Origin: Aurifilum marmelostoma
Taxonomy: Eukaryota > Ascomycota > Sordariomycetes > Diaporthales > Cryphonectriaceae
Assembly (NCBI GenBank): GCA_027559495.1
Contig: JAMXSV010000023.1
Coordinates: forward strand, 1,736,001 to 1,800,000
Length of the DNA stretch: 64,000 nt
Direction: 5' to 3'
The notes below the pieces were generated by a model. That model saw only the letters and a program-made list of their open reading frames with translations. It was not told the origin of the DNA and made no database searches. Positions 46,792 to 58,765 of this stretch are shown one piece after another. Positions within the stretch are counted from its first letter, which is position 1. Each line of letters starts with the position of its first letter. Position numbers and translations under genes: made by a program.

Positions 46792-48773
46792 AGGGATGGC
46801 GGGGTGAGTGGATGGGTGTTTGGCCAGGCAGTGTGGGGGATAGGATGACTGACAGTGATTATTGAAGGTTGGAAGCTACGTATTTATTGGTATTAATGCA
46901 AGATATCGAACATCGCAAGACATTGATTGGAGTAGAACAAGTAAATGATGTTGGGCAGACCTAATCGTCTATCATCAAGTCGGTGTATTAGGAGGTTGTG
47001 GGTCCGTCATCGCCAGCCTCGACATGTTCACTGCTGTCAGTTTCTCGAATAGAAAATTGAGAATATCTAGACATCCGATTATACGTGAGAGAGCAATGGT
47101 AGATCATAATATATTGTGCCATGCCAGGACTCACCTTTACATGTCGATCAATGATGGATTGTAGATCAGGTCACCTGTTTGATCAAGTGCCAAATAGACA
47201 TTTCTAAGAGACATCGCAGGCTAAGAGAGCTTACCTCGATGGATCGTCGAGGATGAAGCCGTCTCCGAAACCAGCGCGAGGCCTGAAATCAAAGCACCTC
47301 ACTGTAATCAACAAACGAACAATATGATAAGGGTTTAAAGCGTTCGCTCGTTACTATCTAAAGATCTCGATAGTGGACGGGTGTCTAAATGCCTCATCGT
47401 CATATTGGAAATTGATCAGTCTGCGTATTGTGACAAGTTATGTCCCGTCGATCGGACGAATTTTCAATGTAATCAGACCTATGGGATCATGCTCTCTATC
47501 TAGAGTTATCAACCCAAACATAGTTGTCTATAAAATGAACGATCCGAATTACTTTCAGCAAGGTTCCAGCCACAGTATGCCTATATGAGAAGTATAAACA
47601 GTACGTTAAGGTATCACATTGTGCTTCTCATTCCAAAAATCAACGCCAGACGAGGCGCAATACAAGAGCCGATCACCTCAGACGAGCAATGACATAATGA
47701 ACACGATATATCAGTCGTGTATCACGATGGGCTGCTGGAAGCTTTGCTCAAAACGGGACAAGCCCACCCAGCCTGCCAGCTGAGCAAGGCTGAAGATCCT
47801 AACCTCGTCAGGGTAAAACCATGCATGACAGCAGCTGAGCACCGCCCGCCGACACAGGACACGAAGCGCCACAAAAAAAGGGCCTCGTCCAGAACCAGCA
47901 GCTGCTGCCCTTTTTTTCAGTCCCAAACAGGTTTTGTGTGTGTCCCAAAAGAGGAATGCATACGTCGTCAAAATCCAGTCCCACAACAGCTGACCGGCCT
48001 CTTCTTCACCCTCCTCCACCTCGTCCTCTTACATCACTCAGCTCTACAAGACGCTAGACAATAAACAAAATATCATTACCTACTTAGCCTCTCCCGCAGA
48101 ATGGGGAACAGGCCTAAATAAAAAGTGGACGATCCGCACCAGACTAGACCATTTAGTTCCAGCCCTCTTCCTGCTCGCTCTTTGTCGGGAGGCTTGCGCC
48201 AAGCGTCATCGATTTCCGTGTCTCTGTTTTTCCCTCCCCCCCTCTGTCTCTCACTGTTCAAGCCATTCCCACCCCCTCACCGAAATGGCCCCGGGCTAGG
48301 CCATCCCAGTTTGGGCCTTACAAGTCCATCTCAAGCAAGACATGTTTTCCCCGTTTACGCGTCCTCGGTAGTGCAAAGTGGGAACTTGGCGCTGGGGAGA
48401 GGTGGTTCACATGAGCTCATCTTGGGGGGGGGGGGTGGGTGGGCTGCAGGAGGAGACTCTACTGTATGTGTTAGGGCTGGGTTGGGGGATTCTCGAGCTA
48501 TGTGACCCGGTGATGTGGGTGTGATGTCACGAAGCCTTGCCTGACGTTGTGGGTGTCCTCGATCGTGAAGGTAATTACGCTGTGGTCCGAACTGGAATTG
48601 CTATAAGAGAAGGCTGCTGCAATCATTCTTGGCCGTCCTCGTTGACTATTGTCAAAACATACACACAACTAATCATCACTCTTATATAAGATCCCCCCGA
48701 TAAAAAAAGACAGATCAACCTCGTCAGTTCCTCACAATTCTTATCCTTTAATACCATCAACACACGCAACAAA
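46792..48773. other. Gene-poor region with spliced-looking minus-strand signals
   Basis: No clean gene model. On the minus strand between about 47290 and 46985 several donors (GTAAGC at 47234, GTGAGT near 47134) and acceptors bound short coding-like pieces (see findings). The rest, from 47640, contains polypyrimidine tracts, a G10 run near 48425-48434, and the presumed promoter of the glycine-rich gene. Confidence 0.35.
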
Positions 48774-50701
48774 ATGAGCGGCCTGGGAGAAAAGATCAAG
48801 GACGCCCTCCACCCCCACCACCACGACTCCGACAAGTCCAAGACCTCCAACAACAACAACAACACCAACACCGAGAAGCACGACCCAGAGGTTGACGCCA
48901 AGAAGGCCACCAGCGCCGCGGGCAACTACCCTTACTGGGGCGACCTGCCGCGCGAGGGCGAGGCGCACCCGGGCACCGACCGCCACGATGGAGTGACCAA
49001 CACCTCCGCTCTGGACAAGGAGCCTCACCGCCACCAGCAGCGGGACTCTGGCGTGGCCGTTGGTGCCCTGGGGGGCTGGAGCCGCTGGTGCAGACTCTCT
49101 GTCGTCCAGGGACCGGGATAACAACACCGGTACCACCACCGGCACCACCACCGGCACAACCCAGCAGTCCCTCCCGGACCGCACGCGCCAGGACCCAGAC
49201 ACCAAGAACGACGACTTCAACAAGCGCGATCTCGCCGCTGGTGCTGGTGCCGGAGCGGGTGCCGCATACCTCGCCTCCAAGTACAACGACAGCAAGAAGG
49301 ACAGCGAGAAGCCCCTGAAGGACGAGTCCACCACAAGATACGGTGGCGCGGCCAGCGACCCGGCGGCCCAGGCTGGCACCAGCACCCTGGACCAGGGCTA
49401 CTACGGCAACCAGGGCGGCCGAAGCTTCCCCCTGCAGGACGACAAGACTGCTGGTCTGGACGACGAGAAGAGACGGCGGAGGGAGGAGGAGCTCCTCGCC
49501 GGCGGTGCGGGAGCCGCCGGGCTGGCGGGTGCTGGGTACTATGCGTCCAAGAAGCACAACGAGGACAAGTCCCGCGAGCCAGAGGACCGTTTCGCCGGCA
49601 CCACCAAGCCCACCACCACGACAACCACCACCACCACCACCAACCCTGCCTCCTCATATGCACAGCAGCGCGACCCAAACACCACCAGCTCGACCGCCGG
49701 CCCGGCCGACGACAGGAAGGACCGCCTCCGCGACGAGGAGCTCCTCGCCGGCGGTGCAGGAGCCGCAGGTCTCGCCGGGGCAGGCTACTACGCCGCCAAG
49801 CACCACAACAACAAGGACGACGAGACCAAGTACGGCCGCGAGCCCGCCGCGTCTGATCCTTACCAGCCCACAACCAGCAGCAGCAGCGGCGGCGTCCACA
49901 ACACCGTCGTCGGCGCAGGGAGCCCCGAGGACCCCCACTCGCACAGGGTCCCCCGCGAGGCTGGATCTGCCCCCCCGCCACCCGTGAGCTCCTACAACGC
50001 CACCACCGTCGGGCCCCAGTCGGCCACCAGCAGCGGTATTGCCCAGCAGCAGCAGCAGCAGCAGCAGCAGCCGCCTGTTGGTAGTGCCTACGGCGCCCCC
50101 AGGTCAGGCGACGACCGCGACAGACAAGCCCTGTACGCCGCAGCGGGCGTCGGCGCCGGCGCTGGAGCCGTCGCGGCCGAGGAAAAGTACCGCCACCGCA
50201 AGGACAATGACGACAAGCCCTCGTCGACCACGACATCCTCTCAGCCCGCGGCCCAGCTGGCCGCCCAGCAGGCGTGGAACAACCAGTCGCCCAGCTCGGC
50301 CGCTGCGGGCGGCGACGACCGCGCCAGGTACGACAACAGCAGCAGCAGCAACAACTACAACAACGACGCAGCGCTCGGCACTGCTGCCCTCGGCGCCGCA
50401 GGCACGGCAGCCTACTACGGCCAGGGCAAGGAGCACGACCAGAACCCCCCGCTCCGACAAGTCCCAGGAGATTGCCGACCGGGCCCTCGGCCGGGACGGC
50501 GGCAGCGCGTACTCGACCGGCTCCGGGTTCCAGCCCGAGCACAAGACCTCGTCGATGCCTGGGGCTTTCCCGTCCGCCGCCAGCCTGTCCGGCTCGGGCG
50601 GGAACGCTTCTCGGGTTGTGCACAAGTGTCAGCAGTGTGGTGCTGATAATGACATTAGCCACTACTTTAACAAGGATGCCTCTTTCAGGGCTGACTCGTA
50701 G
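48774..50701 (+). CDS. Low-complexity protein with five glycine-zipper repeats, two apparent frameshifts
   Basis: Begins MSGLGEKIKDALHPHHHD, like several fungal stress-associated proteins. The frame breaks twice: a G6 run at 49070-49075 and a C6 run at 50445-50450. Dropping one base from each gives one continuous protein of about 641 aa ending NKDASFRADS. Five hydrophobic Gly/Ala blocks of about 20-25 residues occur at about 49226, 49487, 49737, 50129 and 50372; the second and third share the core LLAGGAGAAGLAGAGYY and the preceding E-E-L context. They are separated by charged, Asn/Gln/Thr-rich linkers (Thr10, Gln9). GxxxG spacing suggests glycine-zipper membrane or helix-packing segments. 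A CxxC (HKCQQCGAD) lies near the C-terminus. I do not recognise a named family; the role could be membrane association or stress protection, but this is a guess. Confidence 0.75.
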
Positions 50702-53700
50702 GAGGTGTGTGTATGCATGCAGATGTGTTTTGAATTGGATATGGCTTTTCTCATTCTGTCAGTGTGGAATTTTGATTCTTTTTGTTTTTAGCGATGGGTG
50801 AAAATGGTCTGGGGATTTTGGGACCGACAAGGTCGTGTGTGTGATGTGCGAAGCTTGTGGAGATTGTTGGGCAGTATAGCGATATTGTGATCTGGTTGGC
50901 ATCAGTGATAGTTTCAATAGTAATGTATGATTTTGAACTCAATCTTGTCCTAAATCCATGCAAAAGTGCCATGTCTTTCTGGGGCCCTGCGGTGATTATA
51001 CCCAGCCACGTGCAGATAGGTAGGTACCTTTGACGACTCCAGACGACACAACAAGTTGGGTTGTGTTGACGGTAGATTAGAATCAGTGACATTGATCACA
51101 GGCTTTGCCGCCATGCCTCTCTCACATGCAAACATCAAGCAACAAACCACCCGTGTTCCGCGAACCCCTCCTGCGTGACAGCCCAATGCCGCCCTCCCTC
51201 ATCTCAGAAGCCATCTCATCCCGCCTCGCCAGCCTCACGCAAAAGCCGGCGCCTCCAACCTGTACGTCAGCAAGGAGACGGCCCGCTCCCGATATAGCCC
51301 AGCGCACCGAGAGACAGGCGGCTGGAGGTCTTCCGTCCGGGTGGGTCCAGAGTAATGTTTGGCGGCTACTGCTTCTTCTCTTTCGTGTGACGAGCCCGGG
51401 GTGTTTGTCATACTGACTGGGACTTTTTCTTCTATTTCTTTCGAGCTCTCTTTCAATCCCTCTAGCACCTACCGATTCCAGCCATGACCCAAAAGCCTGT
51501 CCAGACCTGCCAGTGACAATCATCATCACGACTGCGCTTGTACTTCCGGAGAGGTCTGTGTTGTGGCTGCACGGGCAGTGCAATTATGCGTCCAGAAGCC
51601 GTGCATTGTGGCTAGAATGCTAGCATCGAAGACGACGATCACAGGAACTTAATTAACCTGCAGATGCGCCAACAGTTGATCGTCAGGGCACTTGCCAGAG
51701 AGGATGCTGGTCTCTCTGCATACTATGGTACGTCAATTCGTACCCACGTGCAAGGGCACAACAGCCCCTGGCGGGTATTGTTGTATGCAAGAGATCTAGA
51801 GCTACATAGTAAATCAGGATGGGCAGTCGCATCGGCAAATGAGGAGCGGGAGAGAGAGAGAGTGTGTGTGTCTAGACCCCAGTGGTAATCATGCGACGGG
51901 GGTAATCTGAGCACTGGTCTTTGCAGGCCAATACTATTACAAGAATTCCTCGGAAATGGCTCAGAGGGGTCGTAAAGTGGCAACACGGAACGAAAACGGC
52001 CTTCTTTGACTTCTTCGCAACGCAGAGCAGGCGACACAAAACCACCACCCCTTCAGGATGGGCAACGTTGCGCAGCAGCGTGACATGTACAGTAGGGATC
52101 ACTATGTCGGCGCCATAGCAGAGTTGTCGTGCAGTGCAGATCTTGAGGGATATGTTTCGAAACCAAACGCATGTGCTCGCGCTCATCTTCTGTGTGCTTG
52201 ACTCCCTGGATATTTTTTTTTTTTCTCTTTAAGGGTGTGGTGCAGGGATATCGGATGGATTGCCATGAGGGACAGGGGCAATAGTCCTCAGTGGCTGTGG
52301 TGGCAAATGAGAAGACAAACAGGGGAGTTGACAGTGGACAAGGGTGGCAAGTGAGCGACGAGCGACGAGAGGCCGGTTGGTGTTTTGTTTGTACACCGCA
52401 TGAACAGCCCATCCGCTTCATGACCCCGCCCGGTTGACAGCGTTTCGATTTTCAGTCCGTCTGAAGGATGCTGTCGAATCATTTCTGGGTTGTAGAAGGC
52501 TGGGTGGAGACTCGGTTTTGAAACATGCGGGCTGTAGTAGGGCCAGAACCAGCCAGGCTGAACCAAAGAAGTCAATCTGCCCTCCTAATCGATGGACACC
52601 TTGGATTTCTTCGCACTGAGCAGGCTCAGAGGAGAGAAGAAGCACACCTCCACAAGAGTGGATGGTAATCCCACGGCTTTGTCCCGCGGAAGATCGAGCC
52701 CCTTCGGGCCAACAGCATCTCTTTGTAGAACAGGCCAATCCACCAGCCACTTGATCTCGGGTAAAGGCCCAAAAATCCAGCGCCAGGACGAGTCGGAAAA
52801 AGAAGACAGTCGACCAAATAGGGAAGCATTGACAGACTTGGTTCGACAAGTCCTCATTTCCCAGGAAATCCCGCCACCCACTTGTACGCCAGTGTTCCGC
52901 AGTGCGTTCCCCCTTCTGGACACACGAGGCACCCACAAAATACAGACACGCCACGGCAGGGCACGGCTAGAAACTGTCCGACGGGCGCTAAAGGGGCGCT
53001 GTGCTCCCCCTGGTCGGGACTGATGTTTCAGGATATGTCTGTCTTGAGCCAGATCCTCGATCGTATCTCGCCATCCCGTCGAGGCGCTAACGCGGCGGTG
53101 GATATCGACCGGCAATAAAATGCAAGACCAGAAAGCGTGACTCGGCTGAGATTCGATGAGGGTGTTGCAGCTCTGCAGTAGAGGCACCAAACATAACCAA
53201 GGCCTGACTTGAGGTTGTACGTACTGTGTATCTAAGCTGATGTTGATTAGATGCTGATCATCGCAGTATCCATAAGAAACAAGAGAAGAGGCAACTAGAG
53301 GGAAACACGGAGGGAGGGGGAGAGAGAGAGAGAAATCTGCTTCTTTGCCTCTCAGGGGAAAATGTGACCCTCCTCGTCGAGTCACTCAACCGCTGCCAAC
53401 CCTGTACCATAGTAGGTGCGGGTGCTTTGCCGTTCGCGGTTAGCGAGGCGGCTCGAAACATCAAACGCCCTGGCCCGTCGTGAACGATTCGACAGGAAGA
53501 CGTCCCCCGTCAAGGGGTCCAGCCTTCAACCAACCATGCACCAAACACCACCCCTTGTCCCCCCCCCCTTTGAACCCCAGTCCCGTCCCAAGTTTAGACT
53601 TGTCGGGCACTGGTCTTGGCTCAGAGGTAAAGATTCGATATTTGCTGTTGATCATTATGGAGCTGTCGGCGATCTCTTATGCATCCTCTGTCCAATGCCG

Positions 53701-55389
53701 TGCTCCAGAGAGCTCTCGAGGTCTGTCCTCCTCGACAGTAGTAGATAGCAGGGAACAGGCCTGACCGTTGGGTCTTTCTTCTTCACATGGCGCTGGACTG
53801 CCTTGCTCTCACTGTTGAGTCAGTGTGAAGAAGTAGATGTCAGTGATCTCGTTGATGATTGATGGACAAGATCTGTCAACTTAATTGTCCACAGTTGAAG
53901 CTTGCTTGTGTCTCAGGCTATCAAATAAGCCTTGAAGAAAGCCTAACTCTTCAAGATAAAGTTGAGGCACAGTCGATAAAGGATTCTTATGCGTATGCTC
54001 TGGGTGGCTCGAGGTCAAGGGTGTGTGGTGATGATGTGGCGCGGGGGGGGAGGGCAAAGGAGCTGTGGATGGATGCTGCTTGAGCTCGGACGACTGACTG
54101 ACTGACCGACCGACCGTCTGTGCTGCTGGAGGTGGGGGGGACACACTGGACCCGAGCAAAACAATACAATGAAACAAAACAAGAGTTAAAAGAAGAAATT
54201 ATAGAAAGACAGGGTTCTGGGATACGAACAAGGGAAAAAAACAAGGTGGAGAGAGCATGGGGATGGCTTTATGGCAGCGACTGAATCTTGGAAGCAAAGG
54301 GGAGAGAAGAAGAAGAGGGGGGAAGGGGAGAGAAAGGCCCCCCCCCTTCCCATCATGGGTCAGGAGCAGCCGAGGAGGGTTGTTTAGTGGTTGACTGGCC
54401 ACGGTGAGCTCTACGGTGTCGCGCGCGGTACCTGCATACTACAGCACTAGTACTGATGTGTCATGGTACCCTGAGCCCCCCTTCTCCTGTGGCGCCTATC
54501 TACTGGTGTGCCTTACTATGGTACAGGATCCCCTGTAACAGTAAACCTGCTAGCACAGGTACCAGCTAATACTATGCCATGGTTGCCGCGGTACGTACCC
54601 ATATCAAAACACCACCACCACTTACTCTCCTCCTCTCTACTTCTACATCTACTTCTACCTGACCATTTCTTTTTTTCTTCTTCTTCTCTTCCCTTCTGAG
54701 CTGATCATCTTCCCACTCATCTTCTATTTTTTACATCAAACATTCTTTCTTTCATTTTTTCTTTTTCTTTTTTGGGGCAGCTCTGCGAGTCAACCAATTC
54801 ATTCATTCTCTACGCCCAAACCTGGTCGTGATCCTTTTTTCGTCTTCTTCCCTCCTCGACCAAAAATTGAACAGTGGTTAGACTCCATCATTCCTACTGT
54901 CAAAACTGTAAGTGACACAAGTCCTGTTTGCTTTCTTAGCCCTTTGGTGGTGTGTATCAGGGGACGATGGCAACAATGAGAGAGGGGCTGTCTCGGGGTG
55001 CATGGGTCATGGCCATTCATTGTTCAGACAACAACATCGAGTCCTCCCACTGTCTGTCTGTTTCAGCAGTGAGGATCAAAGGAACCTCGACATCAATCAG
55101 ATTGTTCTGACTGGCTTGGCCACCCTCATCACTCACATCCTCAAATCCCATTGTCATTCCCCCCAAATATAAATGCCTGCTGTGAACCGACCTCCACCTT
55201 GTCCAGACCAACCCCCCCCCCTCGTCTTTCCTTCTGCCCTCCATCTCTTGGTTCCTACCATATATACAGCTTCTGTTGCTGCAGGAAGCAGAGACAGCAC
55301 ATGCAAATTGTTTACTAATAAGCCATATCCTTTTTTCTAGACACCACACGCAACAACATCAAGAGATTAGCTGTGCTACATCCCTCAAG
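50702..55389. other. Gene-poor region
   Basis: About 4.7 kb. A small plus-strand frame at 51105-51416 may be part of a real gene (see findings). The longest minus frame (53385-52585, 266 aa) has no domain and untypical composition. From about 54600 the DNA is rich in CTT/TTC tracts, probably the promoter and leader of the GH55 gene. No RNA gene or repeat element recognised. Confidence 0.45.
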
Positions 55390-57741
55390 ATGATCTTCAA
55401 CAGGCTCGCCTCGTGCCTGCTGCTGGCCCTGCCTGCTCTGGCGGCACCAGCTCCCCAGACCACCGACGCTGCTGCCTCGTCGTCATCCTCCTCCTCTGGC
55501 TATTGGCTGCCTACTGTCCTGTCCAAGGGCCTGGGATCCGCTCCCTTCCAGGGCAACACGACCTACAGCATCTACCGGAACGTCAAGGACTACGGCGCCG
55601 TGGGCGACGGGACCACCGACGACACTGCGGCCATCAACGCGGCCATCTCGGCGGGTGGCCGGTGCGGCAAGGACTGCCAGTCCTCCACGGTCACGCCGGC
55701 CGTGGTCTACTTCCCCGCCGGCACCTACCTCGTCAGCACCCCCGTCATCCAGTACTACTTCACCCAGCTGGTCGGCGACGCCACCAACCCGCCCACGCTC
55801 AAGGCCTCGGCCGCCTTCTCGGGCATGGCCGTCATCGACTCGGACCCGTACGAGGACGACGGGTCCAACTGGTGGGTCAACCAGAACAACTTCTTCCGCC
55901 AGGTGCGCAACTTTGAGATCGACATCACGGCGCAGCCCGTCACGGAGGGCGCCTGCATCCACTGGCAGGTCGCCCAGGCCACCTCGCTGCAGAACATCGT
56001 CTTCACCATGCGCACCGACGGCGGCGCCACCAACGCCCAGAAGGGCATCTTCATGGACAACGGCTCGGGCGGCTTCATGAGCGACCTGACCTTCAACGGC
56101 GGCGGCATCGGCGCCTTCCTGGGCAACCAGCAGTTCACCACCCGCAACCTGACCTTCACCGGCTGCCAGACGGCCATCTACATGAACTGGAACTGGGCCT
56201 GGACCCTCAAGGACGTCACCATCGACAGCTGCACCGTCGGCCTGGACATGGCCAACGGCGCCGCCTCCCAGACCGTCGGCTCCGTGCTGTTCCTCGACTC
56301 CAAGATCAGCAACACCCAGCTGGGCGTCAACACCTCGTACCTGACCACCGAGTCCAGCACCAACGGCACCCTCATCATCGACAATGTCGACATGACCACC
56401 AACGTCGACGTCGCCGTCAAGGACGCCATGTCGGGCTCGACCGTCCTGGCCGGCAACCAGCTGGTCAGCAACTTCATGCAGGGCAACTCGTACTCGACCG
56501 GCAGCGGCGTCGCCGTCCAGAAGTCCATCGCCTCCAACACCACCAAGCCCTCGTCCCTGCTCAACTCGGACGGCACCGTCTTCACCCGCAGCAAGCCCCA
56601 GTACGAGACCCTCGACGCCTCGGCCTTTGTCTCGGTCAAGGCCAGCGGCGCCAAGGGCGACGGCGCCACCGACGACACGGCGGCCATCCAGGCCATCCTC
56701 AACAACGCCACCGACGGCCAGGTCATCCTGTTCGACCACGGCGCCTACGTCGTCACCGACACCATCAAGGTCCCCGGCACCAAGAACATCAGGATGACGG
56801 GCGAGGCCTGGCCCATGATCATGGCCAAGGGCACCGCGTTCGGCGACATGAGCAGCCCCAAGCCCGTCTTCCAGGTCGGCGAGCCCGGCGACGAGGGCGC
56901 GGTCGAGATGTCCGACATGGTCTTTGAGACGCTGGGCGCGGCCCCCGGCGCCATCATGATCGAGTGGAACATGAAGGGCTCGTCCAACGGGGCGGCGGGC
57001 ATGTGGGACGTGCACACGCGCATCGGCGGCTCGGCGGGCACGGAGCTCCTCTCGGAGCAGTGCGCCAAGAACCCCAACGCGACGCACGCGGCGGACGCGG
57101 CCTGCGAGGGCGCCTTCATGCTGATGCACATCACCGAGTCGGCGTCCAACGTGTACCTGGAGAACACGTGGTTCTGGGTGGCGGACCACGACCTCGAGCT
57201 GGGCGCCGACTCGCAGCAGATCGACATCTACAACGGCCGGGGCGTGCTGGTCGAGTCGGCGGGCCCCGTCTGGATGTACGGCACCGCGGCGGAGCACTCG
57301 CAGCTGTACAACTACCAGGTCAACAACGCCAGCGCCATCTACATGACGCTCATCCAGACCGAGACGGCCTACATGCAGGGCAACCCCAACGCCACCACCC
57401 CGTTCCCCAGCAACGCCACCTACAACGACCCCTCGTTCGAGTCGTGCACCGAGGCCAACTGCGCCCGCACCTGGGGCCTGCGCATCGTCAACTCGGACGA
57501 CATCTACGTCTACGGCGCCGGCCTGTACTCGTTCTTTGACAACTACGACCAGACCTGCCTCGAGACCGAGTCGTGCCAGCAGAACATGGTGTCGGTCGAG
57601 AAGAGCGCCGCCCACATCTTTGGCCTGTCCACCAAGGCCGCCGTCAACATGCTGACGGTCGACGGCGAGAGCAAGGCCCTGGACAGCGACAACCGCAACA
57701 CCTACTGCGCCACCCTTTCGTACTTTGCCAGCTCGGCATAG
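55390..57741 (+). CDS. Secreted GH55 exo-beta-1,3-glucanase
   Basis: Single exon, 783 aa, extremely C/G-ending codon use. Signal peptide at the N-terminus (LLLALPALAAPAP), then a Ser-rich linker. The family's two right-handed beta-helix units each open with a pectate-lyase-like motif: NVKDYGAVGDGTTDDTAAI (about residue 66) and SVKASGAKGDGATDDTAAI (about residue 416). The region WVADHDLE and the Cys-rich end (CTEANCART, ETESCQQN) fit fungal GH55 enzymes. These hydrolyse beta-1,3-glucan from chain ends, in nutrition, cell-wall turnover or attack on other fungi. The start was placed at the ATG giving the signal peptide; an in-frame ATG 114 bases upstream gives a non-secretory extension. A 770-aa frame on the opposite strand is an artefact of codon bias. 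Confidence 0.95.
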   Translation: MIFNRLASCLLLALPALAAPAPQTTDAAASSSSSSSGYWLPTVLSKGLGSAPFQGNTTYSIYRNVKDYGAVGDGTTDDTAAINAAISAGGRCGKDCQSSTVTPAVVYFPAGTYLVSTPVIQYYFTQLVGDATNPPTLKASAAFSGMAVIDSDPYEDDGSNWWVNQNNFFRQVRNFEIDITAQPVTEGACIHWQVAQATSLQNIVFTMRTDGGATNAQKGIFMDNGSGGFMSDLTFNGGGIGAFLGNQQFTTRNLTFTGCQTAIYMNWNWAWTLKDVTIDSCTVGLDMANGAASQTVGSVLFLDSKISNTQLGVNTSYLTTESSTNGTLIIDNVDMTTNVDVAVKDAMSGSTVLAGNQLVSNFMQGNSYSTGSGVAVQKSIASNTTKPSSLLNSDGTVFTRSKPQYETLDASAFVSVKASGAKGDGATDDTAAIQAILNNATDGQVILFDHGAYVVTDTIKVPGTKNIRMTGEAWPMIMAKGTAFGDMSSPKPVFQVGEPGDEGAVEMSDMVFETLGAAPGAIMIEWNMKGSSNGAAGMWDVHTRIGGSAGTELLSEQCAKNPNATHAADAACEGAFMLMHITESASNVYLENTWFWVADHDLELGADSQQIDIYNGRGVLVESAGPVWMYGTAAEHSQLYNYQVNNASAIYMTLIQTETAYMQGNPNATTPFPSNATYNDPSFESCTEANCARTWGLRIVNSDDIYVYGAGLYSFFDNYDQTCLETESCQQNMVSVEKSAAHIFGLSTKAAVNMLTVDGESKALDSDNRNTYCATLSYFASSA

Positions 57742-58765
57742 GCCGCTGCCTCCGCGCAGTGGTGGTGGCAGCAGTACTGTTGGCGACACGAGCACCGGTG
57801 CTCCGTCCCCGACAGCCTCCGTCTCGTCTCTTCACTTCACTTCTCTTGATATGGATTGAGCCCCTTGGTGGCCCATCCATTCACCTTTTATTTGGTGTGC
57901 TTTGTCTTTTTTTTTCTTCTTTATTTTCGTGCGCATGAGAAGGAGTTCCGGTTGGTTGAAGGAGGGGAGAGATACCAAATTTGAAAACATGGGAACATTG
58001 GACAAATGGAATGGTAGAAAGTGTGGGAAGGCATTACTGCTGAACCCACTGGGTACATAGAACAAAACATGAAGATATGTCCTCCTGAGTATTTGTGTGT
58101 CTTGTGGGATGATTTTGAATGTGACAAGAGGATGTGATTTGGTCGTGATTTGTCCGTCCTTCAGGTTTCCAAATAGTACTTGGTTGATTGGCCCTGGACA
58201 GCCCTGTAAATTTCAGGTCAACCCCTCTATAACATGCCCCCGTGGGAGTGCCCTAGTGCTAGCTGTTAGTGGGTGCTTAGTATGATGCGCGCATGCATCA
58301 ACAGCAGGGCCAAGACTCTACTAACCCTAGACAACCCTGCTCAGGGCCTCCCAGCTGTGATAACGTCATAGCTTGGATAGTGGATGTGTGTGTGCCTGGC
58401 GCATTGCTGGCACATACAGCTTCCCACCTACAAAGACGGCACAGGCCCGTCCTCCTCCTCCACCACCTCCACCACCACCAAGACAAGACACGACAGACCA
58501 GTTGTTCCAGATGGGCCTGTGGTCTCCAAGCCAGCTCTCTGAAGCCCTCCTTCTCTCCTTCTACTACAACCAACCGAGACCAGACTGTGTGTTCAGGCCC
58601 AGGACAATAAAATCGAAGAGAGCTTGGCTGTGATTGTCTGGGGCGTGTCTTTTTTTTCCTTCACTGCTGGCCTTGTTCATTCAGCCCACATCTTCCTAAC
58701 CTACCTCTTCTTTCGAGATATACCTTCTTCTCTGTTTCCTCCTCCTCCTCCTCTGCTTCTTAATT
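57742..58765. other. Intergenic
   Basis: 3' region of GH55 and promoter of the FIT-family gene. A CCT/CAC-rich stretch lies at about 58455-58485 and a CTC run at about 58738-58754. Nothing else. Confidence 0.5.

Noticed and set aside
49217..50662. 481-codon minus frame opposite the glycine-zipper gene
   Set aside because: Arg/Ser/Cys-rich translation of the complementary repeat; no family features.
52585..53385. 266-codon minus frame
   Set aside because: Composition is unlike neighbouring proteins, with no domain or signal and overlapping open frames on the opposite strand.
55483..57795. 770-codon open frame opposite the GH55 gene
   Set aside because: It mirrors a gene with extreme C/G-ending codons, which removes stops from the other strand; it has no domain and Val/Gly/Leu/Arg-biased composition.
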